Shown here piece after piece: positions 42,728-51,578 of a DNA stretch of 64,000 nt. The notes below the pieces were generated by a model that had not been told where the DNA came from, searched no databases, and worked only from the letters and a program-made list of their open reading frames with translations. Position 1 is the first letter of the stretch; the number at the start of each line of letters is the position of its first letter. The DNA comes from Aquabacter sp040049275 (GTDB taxonomy: Bacteria; Pseudomonadota; Alphaproteobacteria; Rhizobiales; Xanthobacteraceae). Both the position numbers and the translations under genes were made by a program. The stretch covers positions 468,635 through 532,634 of the forward strand of contig NZ_JBDZDT010000006.1 in NCBI RefSeq assembly GCF_040049275.1, given 5' to 3'.

Positions 42728-43075
42728 CTAAGGACGGGGCCCGAACACCGCTTCCACCCTTGGATCCAGGTGGAACTCGGCCTTCAACGTTTCCTTTTTC
42801 CGGCGTTCCGAGCGCAGGTCGTCGATGAGCCAGCGCCAGAAATTCATCGAGTCGCCTTCGGGGTGATGGACACCGCCGAGGAGGATCCGCATGACCGACA
42901 GCGTGACCTGATGCTCACGCTCATATTGGGAGCGGAACCACCGCTCGCGCTCCATGGCCACATCGAGTTCGCGCTCCACCAGCACTGGCGGCATGTCGCG
43001 CACGGGGGCGGCGGGCTGTGGAGCCACCGCCTCAAGAGGAGGGACTGGCGGGATGGGAAGCGGCTGGTCGGTCAT
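42728..43075 (-). CDS. Hypothetical proline-rich small protein
   Basis: 115 residues without signal peptide or TM helix. A Pro-rich N-terminal segment (about 1-32) is followed by a charged helical part (ERELDVAMERERWFRSQYERE) and an acidic/basic tail. Weak ribosome site. It lies 68 bases upstream of the FixH-like gene on the same strand. I do not recognise it. Confidence 0.5.
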   Translation of the reverse strand: MTDQPLPIPPVPPLEAVAPQPAAPVRDMPPVLVERELDVAMERERWFRSQYEREHQVTLSVMRILLGGVHHPEGDSMNFWRWLIDDLRSERRKKETLKAEFHLDPRVEAVFGPRP

Positions 43076-43165
43076 CGCTGCACAAGGCCTTCATGCGTGG
43101 TCGAAGGACGGGCTTTACGCAGGGGACCGGTCTTCCTATGGTCCGGCCGAGTGCGGAGCGCGCCC

Positions 43166-43390
43166 ATGGTCTATCTCATTCCCGTCTTCGTCGTGATCTT
43201 CGGACTGGCAGCGGACCTGCTGGTTCAGATCACGGCGAATATTTCGAGCGAAGTGCTGTTGGAGATCGACCCCGGCGTCAAATCCTCCGGCGGCCGCATC
43301 ACTGCCGACTACATCGTTGACATGCGGCCGGAAGCTTCGCTTTCCGGCCCCCTGCCAAGCTCCCTTACGGCTTTGCCGCCGGGGCGCTGA
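43166..43390 (+). CDS. Possible small membrane protein
   Basis: 74 residues if started at 43166 (GGAG 7 bases upstream): one hydrophobic helix (MVYLIPVFVVIFGLAADLLV) followed by a short polar part. It overlaps the 3' end of the convergent coiled-coil protein gene by 26 bases. Supported only by a plausible start and the hydrophobic span. Confidence 0.3.
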   Translation: MVYLIPVFVVIFGLAADLLVQITANISSEVLLEIDPGVKSSGGRITADYIVDMRPEASLSGPLPSSLTALPPGR

Positions 43391-44630
43391 GGCCGGCCGC
43401 GGGATTTGCGGCGGGCTGCGTTTTCCCGCCGGCGCTGCTGAGCTTCCGCCGGAGATTCTCCGTGACGATCCCGGTCATGTCGGCGATGATGGTTTCCATT
43501 CGCAGATAGTTCCGCGCGGCATCGAGCCAGGGCGTCATGGGCGTGGTGAACTCCTGGTCGAGCTCATTCAGCGCACGCATCGCCGCGGCCACATCGCCAG
43601 CCGCCAGCCGCGCCTCGGCGCGGGTGACCGCAAGGTTTCCGATCTCGGTGGGATAGGGTTCCGCGCCCACTCCCACATACCGGTTCACCAGCGACAGGCC
43701 ATACTGGTAGTAGCTCTCCGAATTTCCGATCCGCAGCCCGGCGGCCGCCACATACGACGGGAAGACGCGCTTCAGCTCCGCGGCATTGGGAACGCCCGTC
43801 CGCGCCGGCCCGGACAATTGCGTGAGATAGGCCGAGAAGCGGTCGTCATTTCCCGCGATGGCGTAGAGGTTCACCAGCTCCGCCTCGAACGGCCGCCCGG
43901 CATAGAAGGTCGTCCGCAACTGGCCGAGCGCCACGGCGAAGATGGGAGAAGAGGCGTCGATGATGGGCTCGACGCGCTTGTCGTTCTCACGGGCGATCGA
44001 CTTCTTGAGGCCGGTCAAGATCTCGTTCTGCTCGGAAAGACGGGTCTGGGCGCTCTCCTGACCGTCCAGCACCTGGGCGATCTCGTTGTTGAGCCGCCCC
44101 ACCTCCGCGCCGGTCTTCTGCGCCGTGCCCTCAAGCGAGGTGATGCGCGCGAAAAGCGGCGCGACGCGCAGGTCGGTGGACGGCAGGAACGGGGGGACGA
44201 GGAACACCACTGCCAGCGCGGCAACCGCACCGGCCGCAGCGCTGGCTGCGATGCCGAACCAGGGCGGCAAGCGCGACGGGGTCTTCGGCTCGGCGGAGAC
44301 CACCGGCTCGGGAGCGGGTGCAGGTTCCGCCGACACAGACGGCTCTTCCGCCTTCGGCGGCTCGACACTTTCGACGGCGACGGCCGGGAGGACGGTGGGG
44401 GTCGGTTCAGCCACCGACACCGGCTCCGGCTGGCCGCGCCCCTGGTGCAGCCACTCCTCGATGGAAAGCGGTCCTGTCGGTGCCACGGAAGCCTTCACGG
44501 CATCCTCCGGCGCCGCCGCTTCGGTCCGCGCGGAGGTGTTGATGCCGGTGCGCTCCGCATCGATGACACGGGGGATGTCCTGCCCCCCGGAAATCGGCTT
44601 CAGGCCGATGGTGACGCGCTTCGCTGTCAT
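43365..44630 (-). CDS. Membrane-anchored coiled-coil protein (partner of ParA)
   Basis: 421 residues. A cytoplasmic N-terminal part rich in Pro, Glu and Val (about 45-120), one TM helix (about 124-147; WFGIAASAAAGAVAALAVVFLV), a coiled coil (about 160-215) and a helical C-terminal domain (about 220-400). The plan resembles mitofilin/COG4223-type envelope proteins of alphaproteobacteria, but I cannot show homology by eye. Its ATG overlaps the parA stop (ATGA), so the ATPase and this protein are made together. The cytoplasmic N terminus could be the ParA contact. Confidence 0.65.
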   Translation of the reverse strand: MTAKRVTIGLKPISGGQDIPRVIDAERTGINTSARTEAAAPEDAVKASVAPTGPLSIEEWLHQGRGQPEPVSVAEPTPTVLPAVAVESVEPPKAEEPSVSAEPAPAPEPVVSAEPKTPSRLPPWFGIAASAAAGAVAALAVVFLVPPFLPSTDLRVAPLFARITSLEGTAQKTGAEVGRLNNEIAQVLDGQESAQTRLSEQNEILTGLKKSIARENDKRVEPIIDASSPIFAVALGQLRTTFYAGRPFEAELVNLYAIAGNDDRFSAYLTQLSGPARTGVPNAAELKRVFPSYVAAAGLRIGNSESYYQYGLSLVNRYVGVGAEPYPTEIGNLAVTRAEARLAAGDVAAAMRALNELDQEFTTPMTPWLDAARNYLRMETIIADMTGIVTENLRRKLSSAGGKTQPAANPAAGLSAPAAKP

Positions 44631-45262
44631 ATGCCTCGCCCCATGATCTCGGCCGCAAGGGCCGCAATTTCCTTCGCCGCCTGGCCACGGGCGTCCAGCT
44701 CGCGGACCAGACGGCCGGTGGCCACGCTCTCCGCAAAGGCCACGCGCTGGCCGATCACCGTCTCCAGCGGGCCGATGTCCCCCGTGAGCGCGTCTCGCAG
44801 GTCGCGCCCCACCACCGTGCCGGTGATGCAGCGATTGACCACGAACGCCGCCTTCAGCGCCGGCTTGAAGATGCGCGCCTCGCCGATCAGCGTCACGATC
44901 TCCGTGCTCGCCCAGACATCGTAGGAGGAGGGCTGCACCGGAATCAGGATGAGATCCGAGGCCAGGATCGTCGAGCGTGCCAGCGCCGTTACGCGCGGCG
45001 GCCCGTCAATAATGACGTGGTCGTGCGACCGGGCGATGTCAGGCACTTCCTGGTGCAACACCTCGCGGGCGAGGCCGCTCACCGCGAACAGGCGCGGCAG
45101 GCCCATCTGGGAGCGGGTCTGCGCCCAGTCGAGCGCCGAGCCCTGCGGATCGGCATCGACCACCGCGACCCGCGACCCGGACAGGGCGAGTTCGCCGGCG
45201 ATATGCGTTGCGAGCGTCGTCTTGCCGACGCCGCCCTTCTGGTTGAGAAGACCGATGATCAT
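44627..45262 (-). CDS. Orphan ParA family ATPase
   Basis: 211 residues with the deviant Walker A KGGVGKTT (residues 9-16), switch I DADPQGSALDW and Walker B HVIIDGPPR. The length and the PQGSA/VIIDGPP pattern match small ParA proteins such as ParC/PpfA/McdA types that position protein assemblies on the nucleoid rather than plasmids. No ParB is nearby. Strong AGGAG site. It follows the RND pump gene on the same strand by 64 bases and is coupled to the coiled-coil gene. Confidence 0.9.
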   Translation of the reverse strand: MIIGLLNQKGGVGKTTLATHIAGELALSGSRVAVVDADPQGSALDWAQTRSQMGLPRLFAVSGLAREVLHQEVPDIARSHDHVIIDGPPRVTALARSTILASDLILIPVQPSSYDVWASTEIVTLIGEARIFKPALKAAFVVNRCITGTVVGRDLRDALTGDIGPLETVIGQRVAFAESVATGRLVRELDARGQAAKEIAALAAEIMGRGI

Positions 45263-45326
45263 GCGACGGCTCCTGAGCTGAAGTGGAGCTCTGGCTTGGG
45301 AAGGCTGTGGCGCGGGGACCTCATCA

Positions 45327-48300
45327 TCAATAGGCCTTCTTTAGGGTTGCAGCGGGAGCCGGCATGATCCGGCCGAGCACCGCCGGCGCGAAGCGTTGGA
45401 ACAGCAAGGGGGTGAGCACGGTGTCGAGCAGGGTCGCGCTGAGCAGCCCGCCGAAGATCACCACAGCCACGGGATGGAGGATCTCCTTGCCCGCCTCCTC
45501 GCCGCCCAGAAGCAGCGGGATCAGCGCGACCGCGGCGGCGGACGCCGTCATCAGCACCGGCACGAGGCGTTCATTGGCGCCGCGCAGGATCAGGCCGCGG
45601 CCGAAGCTCTCGCCCTCGTGGGACATGAGGTTGATGTAGTGGTTGATCTTCAGGATGCCGTTGCGCGTGCTGATGCCCGCGAGCGTGACGAAGCCGACGA
45701 TGGAGGCGAGCGACAAATCGATCCCCGTAAGCTTCAGCGCCAGCACGCTGCCGATGAGCGCCAGCGGAACATTGGCCATGACGATGGCAGCCAGCATTAC
45801 CGATTTGAAGCGCGCATAGAGAATGGAGAAAATTAGCAGGAAGGAGATGAGCGCGAGCCCGCCCATGCGCAGGGCCGAGCGGCTCTGCTCCGCATAGACG
45901 CCCTCGAAGGCGATGAAGTATCCGGGCGGCAGGCGCATGTCGCGCAGCATGGCGGCGATCTCGCCGCTGACGAGATTGGGATTGGTGCCATCGCCATTGG
46001 CGGTGACGAGGATGCGGCGCAGGTTGTTCTCACGCTGGATGGTGCTCGGCCCCGTCTGCTCGGACACGCGGGCGATGGTGGAAACCGGCACCTGCCCCGC
46101 CGGCGTGTCGATGAGCATGGCGCCGAGCTGGTGCGCCGAGCGCGCCTCGTCGCTCAGGCGGATCACCAGATCGAAGCGCTTGGTGCCATCGACGATCTCC
46201 GTGACCTCCTCGCCATTGGTGAGCTGGGCGAGGCGCCCGGTGAACTCGCCCGGCTGCACGCCGTAGAGCAGCGCGCGGCCTGAATCGAACTGGATCTGGA
46301 TCTGCGGCACCGGCACCTGCCGCTCGATGGCGACGTCGGTGAGGCCCGGCATGGCCTTGAGCCGCGCCTCCACATCGCGCCCGATATTGCGCAGCGTGTC
46401 GAGGTCGTTGCCGAAGATCTTGAAGACGATCTGCGCCGCCGTTCCGGTGAGGATGCGGTCGATGCGGAAGGCAATGGGCTGGCTGATGCTGAACGATCCC
46501 GGCAGGCCCCCGAGGCGGGCGCGCACATCGGCTATGACGGTGGCGAGCGGCCGGTCCTTTGCCGCCAGTTCCAGCTCGATCTCGGTGACGTTGACCCCAA
46601 GCGCATGCTCGTCCGCCTCCGAGCGGCCGGTGCGGCGGCCCACCTTGGTCGTCTCCGGAATGCTCTGGAGCAGGCGCTCGGCGGTGGCGGCGATGCGGCT
46701 GGATTCCTCAAGCGATATGCCCGGCTCCAGCACCATGGTGATGACGAGCGCCCCCTCGTTGAAACGGGGCAGGAAGGCGCGCGGCAGGCTCGGCACCAAT
46801 GCGGCGGCCACCACAACGGCCGCGACGATGCTGGCGAGCACGGGGAATTGGTGGTCCAGCACCCAGGAAAGAAGGCGCGTGTTGGCGTGCTTGATCTTCT
46901 GCACCAGAAGGCTGTCGCGCCCGAGGACGCCCTTCGCGTTGGGCAGCAGGTAGGAGCACAGGACCGGGGTGAGCGTGATGGAGATCAGAAGGCTCACGAG
47001 GATCGAGACGATGTAGGCGATGCCCATGGGCACGAACAGCCGCCCCTCTATGCCCGGAAGGGCGAACAGCGGCACGAAGACCAGCACGATGATGGCGGTG
47101 GAATGGACAATGGAGGAGCGCACCTCCTGGGAGGCGTCGGCGATCACCTGAAGCGAGGCGCGCGGCACGGCGAGCGCCCTGTTCTCGCGCAGCCGGCGGA
47201 AGATGTTCTCGACATCCACCACGGCATCGTCGACCAGCTCGCCGATGGCGATGGCGAGGCCGCCGAGCGTCATGGTGTTGATGGTCATCCCCATCCAGCG
47301 CAGCACGATGAAGGTGGTGAGCACCGAGACCGGGATCGCCACCAGCGAGATGAGGGTGGTGCGCACATTCAGCAGGAACAGGAACAGCACCGCCGCGACC
47401 AGGATGATGGCCTCGGTGAACACCTGCCCCAGATTGCCCACGGCAGAGCGGATGAAGTCGGACTGCCGGAACAGATAATCGTTGACGCGCGTGCCCTCCG
47501 GCATGGTCCTCTGGAGATCGTCCAGGACCTTCTCCACCTCAGCCGTGAGGGCAAGGGTGTCCGCCTGGGGCTGCTTGTTCACCGAGATGACCACGGCCGC
47601 CCCGCCTGCGAACCCGGCATCGCCACGCCGCTGCTTGGGCTGGAAGGAGACGTCGGCGAACTGGCGCAGCAGCACCGGCTGGCCGAGGCGGTGGTCCACC
47701 ACCACGTTGCGGATGTCTTCCAGGCTCTGGGTGCGCGAGAGGTTGCGGATCAGGAATTCCTGCGGGCCCTGGTTCACCACCCCGCCGCCGGTGTTGGAGC
47801 CGAACGCCTGGAGCGCCTGGCGCACCTCATTGATGGACACGCCGAGCTGCGACATGCGCAGGATATCGAGGGTGACGCGATATTCCTTGGCGAGGCCGCC
47901 AATGGTGACGATGCGGCTGATGCCGGGGATCGCCTTCAGGCGCTGGGCCACCGTCCAGTCGGCAAGCTCGCGCAGGTCCATGGGCGAGAGGGTGGACGAG
48001 GAGAGCGCCACCAGCATGATCTCGCCCATCTGGGAAGAGATGGGCGCCATGACCGGCCGCACGCCCGCCGGCAGCTCCAGCTGCACCGGCCCGAGCCGCT
48101 CGGCCACGATCTGCCGGTCCACATAGATGTCCGTGTTCCAGTCGAACTCCACATAGACCACCGACAGCCCGGTGGTGGACGAGGAGCGCACGCGCGTCAC
48201 GCCGCTCGCCCCCATGAGCGCCGTCTCGATGCGGGCGGTGATCTGCGTCTCCACCTCTTCCGGGGCGAGGCCCGGCGCCTCGGTGAGGATGGTGACCAGC

Positions 48301-48434
48301 CCCTTGTTGAGGTCCGGCAGCACGTCGATGGGCAGATGGTGCAGGGCGGCGGCGCCATAGATCATGGCGGCGGCGGCCGCCACCAGCACCAGGAGGCGGG
48401 CGCGAAGGCTGATATTGACGAGGGATGCGAACAT
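45327..48434 (-). CDS. RND efflux permease, heavy-metal (CusA/CzcA) type
   Basis: 1035 residues starting at 48434 (MFASLVNISLRARLLVLVAA); the frame to 48596 overlaps the ZnuB-like gene and is not used. Twelve TM helices in two halves, each followed by a large periplasmic loop. HME features: DVLPDLNKGLVTILTEAPGLAPEEVE near the N terminus and the TM4 stretch GGLAIAIGELVDDAVVDVEN with the acidic residues of the proton relay. The usual adaptor and TolC genes are not adjacent; an adaptor lies at 51579 on the other strand. Metal specificity cannot be read. Confidence 0.9.
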   Translation of the reverse strand: MFASLVNISLRARLLVLVAAAAAMIYGAAALHHLPIDVLPDLNKGLVTILTEAPGLAPEEVETQITARIETALMGASGVTRVRSSSTTGLSVVYVEFDWNTDIYVDRQIVAERLGPVQLELPAGVRPVMAPISSQMGEIMLVALSSSTLSPMDLRELADWTVAQRLKAIPGISRIVTIGGLAKEYRVTLDILRMSQLGVSINEVRQALQAFGSNTGGGVVNQGPQEFLIRNLSRTQSLEDIRNVVVDHRLGQPVLLRQFADVSFQPKQRRGDAGFAGGAAVVISVNKQPQADTLALTAEVEKVLDDLQRTMPEGTRVNDYLFRQSDFIRSAVGNLGQVFTEAIILVAAVLFLFLLNVRTTLISLVAIPVSVLTTFIVLRWMGMTINTMTLGGLAIAIGELVDDAVVDVENIFRRLRENRALAVPRASLQVIADASQEVRSSIVHSTAIIVLVFVPLFALPGIEGRLFVPMGIAYIVSILVSLLISITLTPVLCSYLLPNAKGVLGRDSLLVQKIKHANTRLLSWVLDHQFPVLASIVAAVVVAAALVPSLPRAFLPRFNEGALVITMVLEPGISLEESSRIAATAERLLQSIPETTKVGRRTGRSEADEHALGVNVTEIELELAAKDRPLATVIADVRARLGGLPGSFSISQPIAFRIDRILTGTAAQIVFKIFGNDLDTLRNIGRDVEARLKAMPGLTDVAIERQVPVPQIQIQFDSGRALLYGVQPGEFTGRLAQLTNGEEVTEIVDGTKRFDLVIRLSDEARSAHQLGAMLIDTPAGQVPVSTIARVSEQTGPSTIQRENNLRRILVTANGDGTNPNLVSGEIAAMLRDMRLPPGYFIAFEGVYAEQSRSALRMGGLALISFLLIFSILYARFKSVMLAAIVMANVPLALIGSVLALKLTGIDLSLASIVGFVTLAGISTRNGILKINHYINLMSHEGESFGRGLILRGANERLVPVLMTASAAAVALIPLLLGGEEAGKEILHPVAVVIFGGLLSATLLDTVLTPLLFQRFAPAVLGRIMPAPAATLKKAY

Positions 48435-48444
48435 GCGCCCGTCC

Positions 48445-49260
48445 TCAACCCGGCCCGGGATCGGCGGCACCGGCCGGTGTCCCCGCCCCGGCCGCGACGG
48501 TGCGCGACAGACCCCAGGCGGTGGAGATGGCCACGAGCACCAGGGCGCAGGCGATGGCCGCGCCGGTGGAGATGCCGAAGATGGCCGAGGCGACAAGTCC
48601 CAGCAGATAGCCGGCCGCCCCGAGATTGAACGCGATCACGAGGCGCCAATGGGGCGGTGCATGCTGGGTCGCGAGCGCCGGCATGATGAGCGATGCGAAC
48701 ACCAGCAGCACGCCGACGATCTGGACCGATGCGGTGATGACCACGGCAAAGACGCCGTAGAACAGAATGCGCTCCTTCACGAGATCGCGCAGATACCAGA
48801 GCGCGAGCGCCGCGACGGTGAGGAGGCCGAGCACCAGGAGCTGGGTGCCGGACACCCAGAGGATCTGCCCCACCAGCAGGTCCTTCAGATATTCCAAGCC
48901 GTTGGGACTGCTGGACAGGAGCACGATCTGCACGGCCGCGGCGACGATATAGACCGCGCCGATGATGGCTTCCTGGATGGCCGGAAACTTTTTGTCGGTC
49001 CATGTGAGGAGCATCGCGCAGCCGACCGCCGCCGCAATGGCGCTCACCTGAACGGCCCAACCCGCCACCGAACCCAGCATGAGGTTTCCGAACACGACGC
49101 CGAGCGCGGCCACCTGCGCGAGCGCGATGTCGATGAAGATGATCCCCCGGTTCAGCACGATGACGCCGAGGGGAACGTGGGTCGCGAGGATCAGCAGCCC
49201 TGCCACGAGGGCCGGAGCGAGAATGTCGGGACTAAGAGCGGTCACGGCCGTCCAGTCCAT
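48445..49260 (-). CDS. ZnuB-like metal ABC transporter permease, orphan
   Basis: 271 residues, about eight TM helices, ABC-3 family: VPLGVIVLNRGIIFIDIALAQVAALG near the N terminus and QIVGVLLVFASLIMPALAT late, both typical of ZnuB/MntB permeases. No ZnuA or ZnuC is nearby. It precedes the RND gene by 10 bases, so the two should be co-transcribed. It may supply metal to, or have been re-used by, the efflux system. No good ribosome site is seen before the ATG. Confidence 0.85.
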   Translation of the reverse strand: MDWTAVTALSPDILAPALVAGLLILATHVPLGVIVLNRGIIFIDIALAQVAALGVVFGNLMLGSVAGWAVQVSAIAAAVGCAMLLTWTDKKFPAIQEAIIGAVYIVAAAVQIVLLSSSPNGLEYLKDLLVGQILWVSGTQLLVLGLLTVAALALWYLRDLVKERILFYGVFAVVITASVQIVGVLLVFASLIMPALATQHAPPHWRLVIAFNLGAAGYLLGLVASAIFGISTGAAIACALVLVAISTAWGLSRTVAAGAGTPAGAADPGPG

Positions 49261-50096
49261 TCAGCAGCCGGTCGAACGAGCCTCCGCGAAAGCCGAAGAG
49301 GCCGCTGGCGGCGGCCATTCTGCCGGCGGCGCAGGGCGCCCTTTCCAGCGGGATAAGGGTGTTCTGCGCGACGGGGCGCGGACAATCTTCGCGGCTCGCC
49401 CCCGCGCGCACGCTGATGCCCGTCTTGCGGAGAGCCGAGATCATGCCGGGCGCCGGCCTCATGGCGGCTTGAGCCGCAGGGCCAACGGGCGCGCGCAATA
49501 CGTCAGTGATGAATGCAGCGCTGGTCAGCGCAGCAGCTGGTCCCGTCACGCCCCCCCTCCGCCCCCCCGGCCGGCGCGCCAGACGCTTCAAACGAAAAGG
49601 CCGCAGCGCGCAACACGCGCCCACGGCATTAGCCATTCTGAGCGACCGATTTGCGAAGGCCGGAATGCCTGCCGCAATTGCGAGGAACGGCATCGCCGAT
49701 TTCCTCGCGCCTTTCCCCTACTACCCCTTCGCTCAGAATACTGAGAATAATGGATTTTCAAAGTAGTTTCTCGCACGTGCGAAGCTAAGTGAGAGTTTTA
49801 TGACAATTCAGTGAAGATCGGAAGAATTCCAGTTGCAGAGGGGCCGATGTAGCGCTCCGCGTGCTGGAAGCATGTTTCATGATGTCGCACGCCACGGTAG
49901 TACAATGATATGCTCCGGGGGCAATTTCGACTGGACCTTGCGTAAATGAAGGCGGCGCGCCAAGCTCGGCCTTGGGGTGTTCTGGGCGTCACGCACTGGC
50001 TGCGAGTCGGGTGACGCGCGGATGCGGCCCGTGGACATCCGACAACCGCGCGGGCCCGGGCCTTCCTCCCGGCGGCGCCCTCCAGGAAGCCGATCC
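49261..50096. other. Long region without a confident gene
   Basis: 836 bases between the divergent ZnuB-like operon and the second Ala/Pro-linker gene. A minus-strand open frame at 49232-49693 (153 residues) overlaps the ZnuB-like start and could be a leader gene, but its composition is not convincing. From about 49720 to 49930 the DNA is distinctly richer in A and T than the surroundings and holds a 12-base palindrome TCGCACGTGCGA (49771-49782); promoters for both directions are likely here. Confidence 0.5.
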
Positions 50097-50633
50097 ATGA
50101 AACACAGACCGATCCTCGCCATCAGCCTCGCGGTGCTGGCGCCGCTTGCATGCGCACAGACCGCCCTCGCGCAGACCGCGCTCCCGAACAACGCGCCGTT
50201 CGTGCTTGCTCAGGCGACCCTGCCGCGCCCCGCAACCCCGCCCGCGCCGGCAACGCCGCCCGCCGCAACCCCGGCTCCGGCCCCTTCCGCGGCCCCTGCT
50301 GCCGCCACGGCGCCCAAGCCCGCAGCGCCGACCACGGCTGCCGCCGCGACGACCCCCTCACAGTCGCGCAACGTTCCCGAGCCGCATAGCGAAACGAACC
50401 TCAGCGATTACCGGGTCGCAGCGATCGCGGCTGGCGCTGTTGGCGGCGTCATCATCGCCAATGCCGTCACCGCCGGCATGATCACGCCGATCCTGGTGGC
50501 CGGCAGCAACGGCGCGGCGCTCGCGGGCCTCGCCGCTGGCGGTAGCTATGCCCTCGCCGCCGGTCAGGCTGCCGTCACCGTCGCTGGCGCTCTTGTCGGC
50601 GGCTATGTGGGAAACTGGTTCTACGGCCCCTAA
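50097..50633 (+). CDS. Secreted protein with Ala/Pro linker and glycine-rich hydrophobic tail (paralogue)
   Basis: 178 residues from the ATG at 50097 (AGGAAG site): signal peptide (ending ALAQ), a linker of about 75 residues almost wholly Ala, Pro and Thr, a short polar part (EPHSETNLSDYR) and the glycine-rich hydrophobic tail ending VGNWFYGP. The tail is paralogous to 37508-37969: both contain ANAVTAGMITPILVA and a closing GGY..NW.YGP. The linker could span the periplasm or peptidoglycan. Function unknown. Confidence 0.75.
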   Translation: MKHRPILAISLAVLAPLACAQTALAQTALPNNAPFVLAQATLPRPATPPAPATPPAATPAPAPSAAPAAATAPKPAAPTTAAAATTPSQSRNVPEPHSETNLSDYRVAAIAAGAVGGVIIANAVTAGMITPILVAGSNGAALAGLAAGGSYALAAGQAAVTVAGALVGGYVGNWFYGP

Positions 50634-50665
50634 GCTGATCAGAGGGCGGCCTTCAACAAAACCAA

Positions 50666-50694
50666 GCCGGCCTCGGCGAAGCTTCGAGGCCGGC
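50666..50694. terminator. Hairpin between convergent genes
   Basis: Perfect 10-base stem GCCGGCCTCG / CGAGGCCGGC with a 9-base loop, 33 bases after the 50633 stop and before the convergent stop at 50718. No long T run. Confidence 0.6.
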
Positions 50695-50717
50695 CACGCC
50701 CTTCCGCCAACGAAAAC

Positions 50718-51275
50718 CTACCGCCCGGCGGAAGGCGAGGCGTTGGCCGTGCGCCATTCCTTCAGAAGAGCATCGCCGATGCGGGCAAGGGCATCGCGCA
50801 CCTGAACCGAGTGTCCGTCGCTGCGCGACGTGACCAGCACGGCGCTCTGCCACATCACCACGTAACCCGTGCGAATCCAGCCGACATCCTTGTCGAAGAA
50901 GGACGCCTTCTTATAGGCTCCAAGCATAAGCGTGGAACTGCATGTATTGCTGGGCGCATCCCGCGCCGACAATATTGTGACGACAGCGAGAGCGTCATCC
51001 GAATTGGCCGCTTTCAGCCCCTCGAACTCGAACTGCCGCCGCAAATCACGGATCAGCGCGCCGGGCTCGATGTTGCAGTCGACGGAATCGATGGGCAGCG
51101 GGCTGGTGGTGACGCGAAGCGACTTCACACCCTGAAAATCCATGTCGCTGGCGATGCTCTCAGCCGCCGCCGGCAGCGCGGCGAAGATGGCACCGGCGGC
51201 GAAAAGACCGGCGAGAGAGAAACGAACGCCGCGCATGAAGCCTCGCAAACGGATCGGATGAGCGACAATATTCAT
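50718..51275 (-). CDS. Secreted protein of unknown function
   Basis: 185 residues from the ATG at 51275 (GAGG site 6 bases upstream); an internal ATG at 51236 would give a shorter signal peptide. Signal peptide ends PAAAES. The mature domain of about 140 residues has two cysteines (SVDCNIEP and SNTCSS) and looks like a single alpha/beta unit. A TATAAT box lies at 51305-51310 on the minus strand. Family not recognised. Confidence 0.65.
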   Translation of the reverse strand: MNIVAHPIRLRGFMRGVRFSLAGLFAAGAIFAALPAAAESIASDMDFQGVKSLRVTTSPLPIDSVDCNIEPGALIRDLRRQFEFEGLKAANSDDALAVVTILSARDAPSNTCSSTLMLGAYKKASFFDKDVGWIRTGYVVMWQSAVLVTSRSDGHSVQVRDALARIGDALLKEWRTANASPSAGR

Positions 51276-51578
51276 CGGCCACCTCGAATCAAGTTTTATA
51301 CGACATTATAAGGCCTTATGCGGGACCTGCTGACCGAAGACGGTGAAAATGCCGCAGAGTTCCGACACCCGAGAGAACAAGAGAGCCGGCTACGCAGTAT
51401 TTGGCGCCTTTTATACGCAAGGATATTCCTGACGCTTTGTTCATATGCTATATGCCCTTAAGAGAGGCAAGCTTATCTCGCAGCCGGGGGGCCGGTTCAG
51501 ACGCGGGATGGGCAGGCCGCGGGGCATGCGGGAGAGACTTCCGCAGGTGGGGGCTGGGCGTAGCGTTCCAGAAAAGCC
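51276..51578. other. Divergent intergenic region
   Basis: 303 bases between the 51275 gene (minus) and the adaptor gene at 51579 (plus). Apart from the TATAAT box at 51305-51310 I see no gene, repeat or terminator. Confidence 0.5.
51305..51310 (-). promoter_or_regulatory. Candidate -10 box of the 51275 gene
   Basis: A perfect TATAAT on the minus strand, 30 bases before the start codon. No good -35 match is seen at the usual distance, so this is tentative. Confidence 0.4.

Noticed and set aside
46605..48629. 674-codon plus-strand open frame opposite the RND gene
   Set aside because: His/Gly/Asp-rich antisense shadow; the opposite strand encodes a full-length RND pump.
49232..49693. Minus-strand open frame of 153 codons before the ZnuB-like gene
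   Set aside because: It overlaps the ZnuB-like start, which would allow coupling, but its composition is Arg/Ala-rich and no domain or signal peptide is convincing. Left as a possibility in the description of the gap.
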